Origin: Ectothiorhodospira sp. BSL-9
GTDB taxonomy: Bacteria; Pseudomonadota; Gammaproteobacteria; Ectothiorhodospirales; Ectothiorhodospiraceae
Assembly: GCF_001632845.1 (NCBI RefSeq)
Contig: NZ_CP011994.1
Span: 1,488,001 to 1,552,000, forward strand
Direction: 5' to 3'
DNA length: 64,000 nt
Positions 53,826 to 62,837 of this stretch are shown here, one piece after another; within the stretch, counting starts at the first letter, position 1; each line of letters starts with the position of its first letter. The notes under the pieces were generated by a model. That model was not told where the DNA came from, searched no databases, and was given only the letters and a program-made list of their open reading frames with translations. The position numbers and the translations under genes are program-made.

Positions 53826-56624
53826 ATGGAACAGAAGCATCTCACCAAATACGTAAGACTGGCGATCGCAGGTCTGCTGGTCTCGGGAACGGTCTGGCTG
53901 GCCGGTTGTGGCCAGACCAGCTACACGGAAGAGGAGCGCCTTGAGCGCGCTCGGGATTACCTGGCCACCGGCGAGGTGCGTGCCGGGATCATTGAGTACC
54001 GCAACCTGCTGCAGGAAAACCCGGACCACGTGGACGCCCGCTGGGAACTGGGGCGGGTTCACCTGGAGATGGGTGAGCCGGCGGCGGCGCTGTCAGAATT
54101 TCGCAGGGCCCACTCCCTGGGCTGGGATGACCCGGAATCGGTGATCTACATGGCCCGGGCGCGTCTGATGCAGGGTGAATTCCAGACCGTGCGGGCGCAG
54201 CTTCAGGCCCACGAGGCTGATGAGTTCGACGACCCGCTGGGTTTCCATCTGCTTCTGGCGCGTGCTCATCTGGGGGTGAATGATCCGGAGGCGGCGGTGG
54301 CGGAACTTGAAGCGGCGCTGGAGCTTGATCCTGCCCACGCACCTTCACTGACCACCCTGGCTCAGGTGCGCGCCCAGCAAGGCGATATTGATCGCGCCAA
54401 GGCACTGCTGGCCGAGGCCCTGGCGGAGGACCCTCGGCATGCGCCGGCCTGGTCGCTGTCTGGCGACATTCACCGCAGCGAGGGTAACCTGGAGGAGGCT
54501 GTCGAGGCCTATACGCGGGTGATCGAGTCGGCGTCCAACCCTTATATGGGGCATTTCAACCGGGCCCTCACCCAGGTGGGGCTGCAGTCCTGGGAAGAGG
54601 CGCGGGAGGATCTGGGGGTTCTGAAGGAGCTGGGACCGGATCTGCCGTCCACCTCCTATATCAGTGGGCTGCTCAGTTTCCACGATCAGGACCATCGCGC
54701 GGCGGTGAGATCCATGGAGGAAACGCTGCGCGGTAACCCGGATTACCTGCCGGCCCGCTTCTTCGCCGGGGCCAGCCATTTTGCCCTGGGCAATATCCAG
54801 CAGGCTGATACTCATCTGTCGCGCTTTCTGAGGGGCAACCCAGAATCTGCAGCGGCCAATCGCCTGCTGGCCGCCGTGCGCATGCAAAGCGGTCAGGTGG
54901 ATGATGCCGAGGCCCTGCTGCGGCGCGTGCTGGCCGAGGATGAGGCGGACCGGGTGGCACTGGAGTTGATGGCAGGCGTGCATGCCTCCCGGGGTGACAC
55001 CCAGGCCAGTATCGATTTGATGCGTCAGCGGGTGGACCTGGATCCCGACTCCCTGGAGGCCCGGATGAATCTGGCCCGTGCCCTCATGCAGGGCGGCGAT
55101 CGCGTGGGCGGGTTGCGTGAGCTGGAGGCCATCAGCGAAATGACCCCCGAGGCGGAGGGTCTGGAGCTGGCGGGCGTGGTGCGCATGCTAGAAGAGCGGC
55201 AGTTCGAACAGGCGCTGAGCAAGGCCGACGACTTCGCTGAAAAAAATCCCGACGCGCCTTCCATCCAGAACCTGAGGGCCATTGCCCTGTTCGGGCTTGG
55301 GCGGACCGAGGATGGTGTGGCGGCCTTTGAGGAGGCCCGTCGGCTGGATCCGGGTAACGTGACGGCCACTCGCAATCTGGCCATGCTCAAACTGCGCATG
55401 GAGGGCGTGGACGAGGCCCGCCAGGTGATGGAGTCGGGGCTGGAGGCCAATCCTGAAAGCATGCGCCTGCTGATGCTGATGGCCGAGTTCGAGGTGGAGC
55501 AGGGCGAGCCCGCCGAGGCCGGGCAATATCTGCAGCGGGCGGTGGATGCCGACTCGGATGCCCTGGAGCCCCGCATCGTGCTGGCCCGCTATCGCCTGCA
55601 AACGGGTGAGCCCGAGGCGGCACTGAGAGTGCTGGAAGGGGTTGGCGAGCAGCACGGGGACAACGCGGCCGTGCTGGAGGTGCTGTCCATGGCCCAGGTT
55701 TCGGCCGGTCGACTGGACCAGGGCATCACGACCTTGCGTCGCCTGGCCGAGTTGCGGCCGGATTCGCCGGAGGTGCATTTCCGCCTGGCCGTGGCTCAGG
55801 GTCAGGCTGAACGCTTGAGTGAGGCCCGCCGTTCCCTGGAGCGCGTGCTGGAGCGGGATGAGAACCATGCCGGTGGGCTGCTCACCCTGGCCCGCCTTGA
55901 GCGCCAGGAAGGTCGTGAAGAGCAGGCCCTGACACTGGCCAAGCGCATGCAGGATCTGGATGCCACCCGGGCTGTGGGTCATCTCATGGAAGGGGACATC
56001 CGGGCCGCGCGGGAGGACTATACCGAGGCGGCTCGCGCCTACGAATCCTCCTACCAGGCGCAGGTGTCCAGCGAGGTGGCCATGAAGCGCTTCGAGGTCA
56101 AGCGCCGTGCTGGCGATGAGGCCGGGGCCCGCGAGCAGATGCGGGCACACCTGGAGAACTTCCCGGAGGATCATCAGTCCCGCATGATGCTGGCCACCGT
56201 GGTCCTGAGCGCAGGTGATCTGGCGGCGGCGCGGGAGGACTATGAGATCCTGGTCGAGCGCTTCCCCGAGAACCCCATCGTGCTCAACAATCTCTCATAT
56301 ATCTATCAGCGTCAGGGAGATGAGCGTTCACTGGAGCTTGCCCAGCGGGCCCATGAGTTGATGCCGGACAACCCGAGCATCAAGGATACCCTGGGCATGG
56401 CCATGCTGGATCACGGTGACCCGTCCCGGGCCCTGGAGCTGATCCGCGAGGCCCGCGAGGCCGCGCCCCAGGAGGCAGCCATCAGCTATCACTATGCTAT
56501 GGCCCTGGAGCGCAATGGCCGCCAGGATGAGGCCGTGTCGGTGCTGCGTGAACTGCTGGCCGAGGCCGGGGAGTTCACCGAGCGTCAGGAGGCAGAGGCG
56601 CTGCTGAATCGATTGGAATCCTGA
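53826..56624 (+). CDS. prsT: XrtA/PEP-CTERM system TPR lipoprotein PrsT
   Basis: 932 residues. An N-terminal lipoprotein signal (LLVSGTVWLAGC lipobox, Cys about residue 28) is followed by some 20 tetratricopeptide units across the whole length (for example YRNLLQENPDHVDARWELGR). PrsT is encoded with PrsK/PrsR and exosortase in EPS-producing bacteria, and is thought to help in assembly or export of the polysaccharide. Here it is 22 kb from prsK/prsR, the space between being occupied by accessory DNA. It is convergent with fis. Confidence 0.92.
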   Translation: MEQKHLTKYVRLAIAGLLVSGTVWLAGCGQTSYTEEERLERARDYLATGEVRAGIIEYRNLLQENPDHVDARWELGRVHLEMGEPAAALSEFRRAHSLGWDDPESVIYMARARLMQGEFQTVRAQLQAHEADEFDDPLGFHLLLARAHLGVNDPEAAVAELEAALELDPAHAPSLTTLAQVRAQQGDIDRAKALLAEALAEDPRHAPAWSLSGDIHRSEGNLEEAVEAYTRVIESASNPYMGHFNRALTQVGLQSWEEAREDLGVLKELGPDLPSTSYISGLLSFHDQDHRAAVRSMEETLRGNPDYLPARFFAGASHFALGNIQQADTHLSRFLRGNPESAAANRLLAAVRMQSGQVDDAEALLRRVLAEDEADRVALELMAGVHASRGDTQASIDLMRQRVDLDPDSLEARMNLARALMQGGDRVGGLRELEAISEMTPEAEGLELAGVVRMLEERQFEQALSKADDFAEKNPDAPSIQNLRAIALFGLGRTEDGVAAFEEARRLDPGNVTATRNLAMLKLRMEGVDEARQVMESGLEANPESMRLLMLMAEFEVEQGEPAEAGQYLQRAVDADSDALEPRIVLARYRLQTGEPEAALRVLEGVGEQHGDNAAVLEVLSMAQVSAGRLDQGITTLRRLAELRPDSPEVHFRLAVAQGQAERLSEARRSLERVLERDENHAGGLLTLARLERQEGREEQALTLAKRMQDLDATRAVGHLMEGDIRAAREDYTEAARAYESSYQAQVSSEVAMKRFEVKRRAGDEAGAREQMRAHLENFPEDHQSRMMLATVVLSAGDLAAAREDYEILVERFPENPIVLNNLSYIYQRQGDERSLELAQRAHELMPDNPSIKDTLGMAMLDHGDPSRALELIREAREAAPQEAAISYHYAMALERNGRQDEAVSVLRELLAEAGEFTERQEAEALLNRLES

Positions 56625-56640
56625 TGATTCGTGGATAAAC

Positions 56641-56669
56641 ACCCGCTGGGGGCCTGGCTCCCGGCGGGT
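56641..56669. terminator. bidirectional hairpin between prsT and fis
   Basis: Arms ACCCGCTGGG and CCCGGCGGGT (one G-T pair) with a GGCCTGGCT-like loop, in the 47-base gap between the convergent genes. Confidence 0.65.
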
Positions 56670-56671
56670 GG

Positions 56672-56932
56672 TCATCCCAACTCATACTGCCGCAATTTCT
56701 TCCTCAACGTCCCCCGATTCAACCCCAGGTACTGGGCCGCGCGGCTCTGGTTGCCGTCGCAGTGGCGTAGCACGCATTCCAGCAGGGGGCGTTCCACTTC
56801 CTCGATCACCATTCGGTAGAGGTTGTCCGGTTCGTGCCCATCGAGCTTGGCAAAATATTCGGTCAGGGCCTGTTCCACGGCCACGGCCAGGGTCTCGCTT
56901 TCCTGGGTGCTCTCCATCATGGGCTGATTCAT
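56672..56932 (-). CDS. fis: Fis family DNA-binding protein
   Basis: Nucleoid-associated factor for inversion stimulation, 86 residues with the C-terminal HTH (GNQSRAAQYLGLNRGTLRKKLRQY). The start MNQPMM at 56932 overlaps the dusB stop (ATGA), the classic dusB-fis operon; a longer frame to 56956 would lie inside dusB. Confidence 0.95.
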   Translation of the reverse strand: MNQPMMESTQESETLAVAVEQALTEYFAKLDGHEPDNLYRMVIEEVERPLLECVLRHCDGNQSRAAQYLGLNRGTLRKKLRQYELG

Positions 56933-57915
56933 GCCGCAATGTCCTCGGCTTGGCAAAGCGTCTGGAAGTATTGGTCCAGGGGGGGCTGCTGGGCGGCGCG
57001 GGTCGGTGCTCGCAGGATCTCGGGGCGCACCTGCTCGGCGCCCGGGCGGCCGGCCAGGTACCAGCCGATGTGCTTTCTTGCCACGCGCACACCCACCGAT
57101 TCCCCATAGAATGCGTACAGGGCATCCAGGTGTTCGTTCATGATCGCCCGAACCTCCCTTAGCCCCGGTTCGGGCGGAATCTCGCCTGTGGCCAGGGTTT
57201 GGGCGATGCGCCGGAAGATCCAGGGTCGTCCCTGGGCGCCGCGGCCAATCATCAGGGCGTCGGCATGGGTGACTTCACGCGCGTGAAGTGCCTCTTCGGG
57301 GGTGCGGATGTCGCCATTGGCGATCACGGGTATCTGTACGGTCTGCTTTACCTGGGCAATCCCCGCGTAATCCACTGGGTCGGTGTAGCGGCAGGCGCCG
57401 GTGCGGCCGTGCACCGCCAGGGCCTGGATGCCGCCGTCTTCGGCGATGCGGGCGATGATGGGGGCATTGATGTGGGCCCGGTCGATGCCCAGCCGGATCT
57501 TGAGGGTGACGGGCACGGAGGATGCGGCCACCACGGCCTTGAGGATCTGCCGTACCCGGTCCTCGTCTCCCAGCAGGGCCGCACCGGCGGCGCGATTGAC
57601 CACCTTTTTGGCCGGGCAGCCCATGTTGATGTCGATGATCTGCGCGCCGCGCTCGATGGCGGCAGCAGCGGCCTCGGCCATCATGGTGGGGTCGTATCCG
57701 GCAATCTGCACGCTGCGCGGGCCCTGCTCGCCGCGCTGGTCGAGGCGCAGGCGGGACTTATCGGTGGTCCACAGGCGGGTGTCTGAATGCACCATCTCGG
57801 ACACGGCCAGGCCGGCGCCCAGACGTCGGCAAAGTTGACGAAAGGGCCGGTCGGTGATGCCTGCCATGGGGGCCAGGATCAACGGGGTGTCCAGGGTGTG
57901 GGGTCCGATCTGCAT
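56929..57915 (-). CDS. dusB: tRNA-dihydrouridine synthase B
   Basis: FMN-dependent enzyme that reduces uridine in tRNA D-loops (U17 in E. coli DusB). 328 residues beginning MQIGPHTLDTPLILAPMAGI, with the catalytic region DINMGCPAKKVVNRAAGAAL (Cys near residue 101) and VHGRTGACRYTDPVDY, and GRGAQGRPWIF near the FMN phosphate. First gene of dusB-fis. The 90-base upstream region has no gene. Confidence 0.97.
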   Translation of the reverse strand: MQIGPHTLDTPLILAPMAGITDRPFRQLCRRLGAGLAVSEMVHSDTRLWTTDKSRLRLDQRGEQGPRSVQIAGYDPTMMAEAAAAAIERGAQIIDINMGCPAKKVVNRAAGAALLGDEDRVRQILKAVVAASSVPVTLKIRLGIDRAHINAPIIARIAEDGGIQALAVHGRTGACRYTDPVDYAGIAQVKQTVQIPVIANGDIRTPEEALHAREVTHADALMIGRGAQGRPWIFRRIAQTLATGEIPPEPGLREVRAIMNEHLDALYAFYGESVGVRVARKHIGWYLAGRPGAEQVRPEILRAPTRAAQQPPLDQYFQTLCQAEDIAA

Positions 57916-58006
57916 GGGTCCAGGGGGCGTTGGGAAGCACGGCGGTGCGACGGACCGTTCATGATACCCATGGGGGGGCGGTGGTTAAAGCTTGACTCGC
58001 CGTCAA

Positions 58007-58729
58007 TCAGAGGAATCGGAACTCATAGGCCACCGCCTCGCCGCCCGGGTCCTTGAGTTCCAGCCGGAGTTCGGCGCTTTGGCCCGGTGGGATGGGGGAG
58101 GCGGGGCCGGGCAGGTAGTCCAGGGGCTGGAAGCGACGGGCGGCCAGGGGGCGGCCCATCACGTCCATGAAAGTGAGTTCCACGATGGGGTGGGGCTGGG
58201 CAAATCCGGCGCGATTCTCGATGAGGGCGGTCACCATCAGGGCGTCGGGCTGCTGCGGGTGACTGGCCACCTGGCGCTGGGCGATGCGCAGGGCGCTCAG
58301 GTCGCGGCGTTCCGGTAGCTGGCAGTCCAACGGGGTGCAGGCGGCGCGCACCCAGGGCTCCAGGGGTTCAATGGCCAGGAGTTGATAGCGCTCCTGATAG
58401 GCCACCTGGCCGCCCAGTAGCAGGATCAGGGCCAGGCAGGCGCTGCCCCAGGCCAGGGTGCGGGCGGTGCTGCGTGGCCGGGCGCCCGCGCGTTCCAGGT
58501 CCTCGCGCAGGGCATGGGGGATGCCAGGGTCTGCAGTCGCATCCGGCTCGTCGGATACGGGCGGAAAGACATCATCAAAGGGGCTGCTGGTCTGGCCAAG
58601 CGGCACCGCCGGGCGGGATTGGCCGGGGCGGTGGGTGTCGTCGTAGCGCTGGACGCCGAAGGCGTTGGGGTTGAGGGCGCGACGCCTGGGGGGCGGCGGG
58701 TCTTCCGGCGTGTTGGTGTCGTCGGTCAT
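58007..58729 (-). CDS. DUF3426 membrane protein
   Basis: 240 residues. Residues about 1-105 are Pro/Arg-rich and probably disordered; a membrane helix is at about 107-125 (LAWGSACLALILLLGGQVAY); the C-terminal domain is the DUF3426 type (CTPLDCQLPERRDLSALRI, ending PGGEAVAYEFRFL). The usual N-terminal zinc-ribbon (MJ0042 type) is absent. It follows prmA closely, as is common in gammaproteobacteria. ATG 58729 is preferred; the longer frame upstream lies within prmA. Confidence 0.8.
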   Translation of the reverse strand: MTDDTNTPEDPPPPRRRALNPNAFGVQRYDDTHRPGQSRPAVPLGQTSSPFDDVFPPVSDEPDATADPGIPHALREDLERAGARPRSTARTLAWGSACLALILLLGGQVAYQERYQLLAIEPLEPWVRAACTPLDCQLPERRDLSALRIAQRQVASHPQQPDALMVTALIENRAGFAQPHPIVELTFMDVMGRPLAARRFQPLDYLPGPASPIPPGQSAELRLELKDPGGEAVAYEFRFL

Positions 58730-58769
58730 GGTCCGGGGCGCCTCGTTCGCAGCCAGGGCCGCTCCCACA

Positions 58770-59648
58770 TTACTGGCGGCGGGTGCCTTCCAGGAGGGTC
58801 CAGCCGTCCTGCTGGTCGGCGATGCGCATCTCGAACCAGCGTTCATAGCATGACATCAGGTCATTGGCCTGACGGTCCAGCAGGCCGGCCAGGATGATCT
58901 GGCCGCCGGGGCGGGTACGACCACCCAGGGCCGGGGCCAGCGCCATGAGCGGGCTGGCCAGGATATTGGCCAGGGTCACATCAAAGCGGGCATCGTCGGC
59001 GAGGATGTCTGGCAGGCCTGTGATCAGTTTCTCATCCGGGATGTCATTGCGCTGGGCATTCTCCCGAGTGGCGGTCATGGCCTGGGGGTCGATGTCCACG
59101 GCCCAGGTATTTCTGGCCCCCAGCTTCAGGGCGCCGATGGCCAGGATGCCGGAGCCGCAGCCATAGTCCAGAACCTCTCGGTCCTGGGGCGGGTGGGCAT
59201 CCAGCCAGCGCAGGCACATGGCGGTGGTGGGGTGGGTGCCGGTGCCAAAGGCCAGGCCCGGGTCCAGGCGGATGTTCACGGCGTCTGCGTCCGGGGTCTC
59301 GTGCCAGGTGGGCACGATCCACAGGCGCTGGCCAAAGCGGATGGGGTGAAAGTCGTCCATGCAGGCCCGCACCCAGTCCCGGTCCGGCAGCACCTCGTGG
59401 TGGATGCGCGCGGCGTCCACGTTCAGTTCCGCCGCCAGGATGCGGGTGATTTCATCCAGGTCGGTGTCGGGCGCAAACAGCCCGGTCACCAGCAGGTCCG
59501 GCCATAACGGTTCCTCACCGGGCAGCGGTTCCAGCAGGGGCACATCCCCGGCGTCACGCAGCATCACGGAGACCGCCCCATGACCCAGCAGGGCATCCTC
59601 GACGGCTTCAGTCTGGTCCGCCGTGGCGGGGAGGGTGATCTGGATCAT
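58770..59648 (-). CDS. prmA: ribosomal protein L11 methyltransferase
   Basis: 292 residues, normal length. The N-terminal L11-binding domain precedes the SAM-dependent methyltransferase domain with FGTGTHPTTAMCL, VLDYGCGSGILAIGA (motif I) near residue 163 and LANILASPL (NxxP-type). It trimethylates L11. It lies between accC and the DUF3426 gene, in the usual accBC-prmA order. Confidence 0.97.
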   Translation of the reverse strand: MIQITLPATADQTEAVEDALLGHGAVSVMLRDAGDVPLLEPLPGEEPLWPDLLVTGLFAPDTDLDEITRILAAELNVDAARIHHEVLPDRDWVRACMDDFHPIRFGQRLWIVPTWHETPDADAVNIRLDPGLAFGTGTHPTTAMCLRWLDAHPPQDREVLDYGCGSGILAIGALKLGARNTWAVDIDPQAMTATRENAQRNDIPDEKLITGLPDILADDARFDVTLANILASPLMALAPALGGRTRPGGQIILAGLLDRQANDLMSCYERWFEMRIADQQDGWTLLEGTRRQ

Positions 59649-59679
59649 CGGTCGGTCTCGTGCACTGCGTGAATGGAGC

Positions 59680-61020
59680 TCAAAGCTTGAGCTTCTTCTC
59701 CAGATAATGGATGTCCGTGCCGCCGTTCCTGAACGCCACGTCAGCGATCAGGTCACGGTGCAGGGGGATGTTGGTCTTGATGCCTTCCACCACGATCTCC
59801 GACAGGGCGCCGCGCATGCGGGCAATGGCGATGTCCCGGGTGGCGCCAAAGGTGATCAGCTTGCCGATCATGGAGTCGTAATACGGTGGCACCTTGTAGC
59901 CGTTGTAGATATGGGTATCCACCCGCACGCCGGGGCCGCCTGGTGCGTGGTACTGGGTGATAGTGCCCGGGGAGGGCATGAAGGTGGACGGATCCTCGGC
60001 ATTGATGCGGCATTCGACGGAATGGCCGCGGATCTGCACTTCCTCCTGGCTGATGCTCAGGGGGTGTCCGGCGGCCACCATGATCTGCTCGCGGACGATG
60101 TCCAGACCGGTGACCATCTCCGTGACCGGGTGCTCCACCTGCACGCGGGTGTTCATCTCGATGAAGAAGAACTCGCCGTCCTCATAAAGGAACTCGAAAG
60201 TACCGGCGCCCCGGTAGCCGATGGTGCGGCAGGCCTCGGCACAGCGGTCGCCGATGCGCTTGCGTTCCTCATCGGTGATGCCCGGGGCTGGGGCCTCCTC
60301 GATCACCTTCTGGTGGCGGCGCTGCATGGAGCAGTCCCGCTCGCCCAGGCTGATGGCATTGCCATGCTCGTCGGCGATCACCTGGAATTCCACATGGCGC
60401 GGTTTTTCCAGGTATTTTTCCATGTAGACCATGGGGTTGTTGAAGGCGGAGGCAGCCTCGCTGCGGGTCAGGGAGATGGCATTGATCAGGGCGCCATCGG
60501 AGTGCACCACACGCATGCCGCGCCCGCCGCCGCCCCCGGCGGCCTTGATGATCACCGGGTAGCCGATCTTGCGGGCCAGCTCCAGGTTGGCCTCCATGTC
60601 GTCCCCCAGGGCCCCGCCCGAGCCGGGCACGCAGGGCACGCCGGCCTTTTGCATGGCGTCCTTGGCAGAGACCTTGTCACCCATCAGGCGGATGGTTTCG
60701 GCACGGGGGCCGATGAAGACGAAGCCGCTGGACTCCACCCGCTCGGCAAAATCGGCGTTCTCCGACAGGAAGCCGTAGCCGGGGTGGATGGCTTCGGCGT
60801 CGGTGACTTCCGCGGCGCTGATGATGGCGGGCACGTTCAGGTAGCTTTCACCGGAACGGGCCGGGCCGATGCACACGGATTCATCCGCCAGGCGCACGTG
60901 CTTGAGGTCCCGGTCGGCCTCGGAGTGCACCGCCACGGTCTTGATGCCCATCTCACGACAGGCCCGCAGGATGCGCAGGGCGATCTCGCCCCGGTTGGCA
61001 ATCAGTATCTTGTCGAACAT
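59680..61020 (-). CDS. accC: acetyl-CoA carboxylase biotin carboxylase subunit
   Basis: 446 residues. Carboxylates the biotin of AccB using ATP and bicarbonate. Starts [23 protein letters not shown]-grasp motifs [14 protein letters not shown] near residue 160, [16 protein letters not shown] near residue 285 and [13 protein letters not shown]. The start is 61020; an upstream extension to 61068 overlaps accB and is unlikely. It follows accB by 13 bases. Confidence 0.98.
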   Translation of the reverse strand: MFDKILIANRGEIALRILRACREMGIKTVAVHSEADRDLKHVRLADESVCIGPARSGESYLNVPAIISAAEVTDAEAIHPGYGFLSENADFAERVESSGFVFIGPRAETIRLMGDKVSAKDAMQKAGVPCVPGSGGALGDDMEANLELARKIGYPVIIKAAGGGGGRGMRVVHSDGALINAISLTRSEAASAFNNPMVYMEKYLEKPRHVEFQVIADEHGNAISLGERDCSMQRRHQKVIEEAPAPGITDEERKRIGDRCAEACRTIGYRGAGTFEFLYEDGEFFFIEMNTRVQVEHPVTEMVTGLDIVREQIMVAAGHPLSISQEEVQIRGHSVECRINAEDPSTFMPSPGTITQYHAPGGPGVRVDTHIYNGYKVPPYYDSMIGKLITFGATRDIAIARMRGALSEIVVEGIKTNIPLHRDLIADVAFRNGGTDIHYLEKKLKL

Positions 61021-61033
61021 GGGTGGCTGCCCC

Positions 61034-61507
61034 TCAGTCGATGATGAACATGGGCTCGCCGTATTCAACCGGCTGTCCGTTTTCCACCAGCACGGCCTTG
61101 ATGACGCCGGCCTTGTCCGCCTCGATCTGGTTGAGCATCTTCATGGCTTCGATGATGCACAGGGTGTCCCCTTCCTCCACCGACTGACCCACCTCGACGA
61201 AGGACTTGGCGCCCGGCGTGGGGGCCAGATAGAAGGTGCCCACCATGGGGGCGAGGACCTGATGGCCGGTTGGCAGGCTGGAGCCCCCGCCGCTCTCGGC
61301 CGGAGCGGGTGCCGGAGCCGGGGCAGGTGCAGCCGGCTGCTGGGCACCGCCAGGCACCATGAAGTTCTGCGGCATCATGAACGCCTGGCCACTGTTCGGG
61401 GCGGCCCGGGTGATGCGCACGGATTCCTCTCCCTCCTGGATCTCGATCTCGTTGATGCCGGATTCTTCCAGTAGTTCGATGAGTTTCTTGATCTTTCTGA
61501 TATCCAT
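61034..61507 (-). CDS. accB: acetyl-CoA carboxylase biotin carboxyl carrier protein
   Basis: 157 residues. Ala/Pro-rich linker (about 60-80) between an N-terminal helix and the biotinyl domain; biotin is attached to the Lys of [15 protein letters not shown] near residue 122. Biotinylation would be by BirA encoded at 23.6 kb. Five bases downstream of aroQ. Confidence 0.97.
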   Translation of the reverse strand: MDIRKIKKLIELLEESGINEIEIQEGEESVRITRAAPNSGQAFMMPQNFMVPGGAQQPAAPAPAPAPAPAESGGGSSLPTGHQVLAPMVGTFYLAPTPGAKSFVEVGQSVEEGDTLCIIEAMKMLNQIEADKAGVIKAVLVENGQPVEYGEPMFIID

Positions 61508-61512
61508 GGTGC

Positions 61513-61956
61513 TCAGCTTCGGGTTGTCTGTTGGATGGCCGCCTGCAGCGCCAGCGCGTATCCCTGCGGCCCCAGGCCGATGATCACGCCGGCCGCCACG
61601 TCCGATAGGTAGGAATGGTGGCGAAAGGCCTCGCGGGCGAAGGTGTTGGACAGATGCACTTCAATGAAAGGGATGGCCACGCCCAGCAGGGCGTCGCGCA
61701 GGGCAATACTGGTGTGCGTGAAGGCCCCCGGGTTGATCAGGATGCAGTCCACGCCCTGGGTGCGCGCCTCATGGATGCGATCGATGAGGGCATGCTCGGC
61801 GTTGGACTGGAAGGCCTCCAGGGTATGGCCCGCCTGGTGTGCCTGTTGCTGCAGGGACTGGACGATGTCGTCCAGCGTTTGCGCGCCATAGATGCCTGGC
61901 TCGCGAGTGCCCAGGAGGTTCAGGTTGGGACCGTTCAGCAGCAGGAACTTGGCCAT
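61513..61956 (-). CDS. aroQ: 3-dehydroquinate dehydratase, type II
   Basis: 147 residues. Third shikimate step, complementing aroB/aroK at the other end of the window. Key sequences: [19 protein letters not shown] (catalytic Tyr), [17 protein letters not shown] and VHLSN. First gene of the aroQ-accB-accC operon. Confidence 0.97.
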   Translation of the reverse strand: MAKFLLLNGPNLNLLGTREPGIYGAQTLDDIVQSLQQQAHQAGHTLEAFQSNAEHALIDRIHEARTQGVDCILINPGAFTHTSIALRDALLGVAIPFIEVHLSNTFAREAFRHHSYLSDVAAGVIIGLGPQGYALALQAAIQQTTRS

Positions 61957-62054
61957 GTGGATTCACGCACGCTTGAAAGTGGGAAATACCCGACCTTTGC
62001 GGGATGAAACCGCAGCGATGCGCAGAGAATGGACACCCCCCAAAGGTGCCCAGG

Positions 62055-62083
62055 ATTGTGCCTCAAGGGAGGAGGGCTGTCCA
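62055..62083 (-). promoter_or_regulatory. sigma-70 promoter of aroQ-accBC
   Basis: On the minus strand, TGGACA (62083-62078), a 17-base spacer and CACAAT (62060-62055), about 100 bases upstream of the aroQ start. Confidence 0.6.
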
Positions 62084-62168
62084 GACGCCAAATAAGGGAA
62101 CACTGATTTTGCCCGGAGTTTGGGGCAATTTCTGCGGAATTTGTGACGAGATTGGGGGTGGAGGTGGA

Positions 62169-62208
62169 GCCCCTCTCCCGTAAGCGGGAGAGGGGTTGGG
62201 GTGAGGGA
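62169..62208. repeat. REP-like GC-rich palindrome, copy 3
   Basis: CCCCTCTCCCG/CGGGAGAGGGG inverted repeat followed by TTGGGGTGAGGG, nine bases after the stop of the TlpA-like gene. Matches 9731 and 16291. Confidence 0.85.
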
Positions 62209-62216
62209 AGGGGGGC

Positions 62217-62765
62217 TCACAGCAGAGGCTTCATCTCCCGCTCCAGCGTATCCCGCTTCAACTCGCCCGCATGGATATACCGCACCTTGCCATCCCGGTC
62301 CAGCAGCACGCTGTAGGGCAGGCTGCCGAAGCGGTTGCCGTACTCGCTGGCCACGTCCATGGCATCGTCCTCGCCGATGAGCACGGGGAAGTTGACGCCG
62401 TATGTGTCCAGGAAGTCGCTCACCGCCTGATGCTCGTCGATGGCCACGGCGACGATGGTCAGGCCCTGCTCCTCATATTCTTCCTGCATGTCCACGAACA
62501 GGGGCATCTCCTTGCGACACGGTGGGCACCAGGTGGCCCAGAAGTTCACCAGCACCACCCGGTCATCCCACTCGCTGATGTGGCGGGGCTCGCCGTCCAT
62601 GTCCGGCAGGGTGAAGTCGGGGCGATGCTGACCCTGCATGCCGGCACCGGTGAGGTTGCTGTCGGCGTGCGCGGTGGTGGGGGCCAGGGACGCGGTGGTG
62701 AGGGTGAGGCCGCCCGCGATCAGGGCGAGAGAGAGGAGGGGCGTGAGGAGATGTTTGGTGGTCAT
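62217..62765 (-). CDS. TlpA/ResA-like periplasmic thioredoxin
   Basis: 182 residues. Signal peptide (residues 1-33, ending TTAHA-DS), then a thioredoxin fold with the redox-active motif FWATWCPPCRKEMP near residue 77 and the cis-proline region GSLPYSVLLDRDG. It probably transfers electrons from DsbD, encoded 73 bases upstream, to an apo-cytochrome or other periplasmic target. Confidence 0.9.
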   Translation of the reverse strand: MTTKHLLTPLLSLALIAGGLTLTTASLAPTTAHADSNLTGAGMQGQHRPDFTLPDMDGEPRHISEWDDRVVLVNFWATWCPPCRKEMPLFVDMQEEYEEQGLTIVAVAIDEHQAVSDFLDTYGVNFPVLIGEDDAMDVASEYGNRFGSLPYSVLLDRDGKVRYIHAGELKRDTLEREMKPLL

Positions 62766-62837
62766 GGTGCTTCAGGTCCGTTGTTGTCTGAGAAAAGAAT
62801 GAATGGCGTTGGGGGTGAGGGCGCGCCGGTGCCTGGC

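Noticed and set aside
59623-61044. 473-codon plus-strand ORF opposite accC
   Set aside because: Antisense to an unquestionable accC gene.
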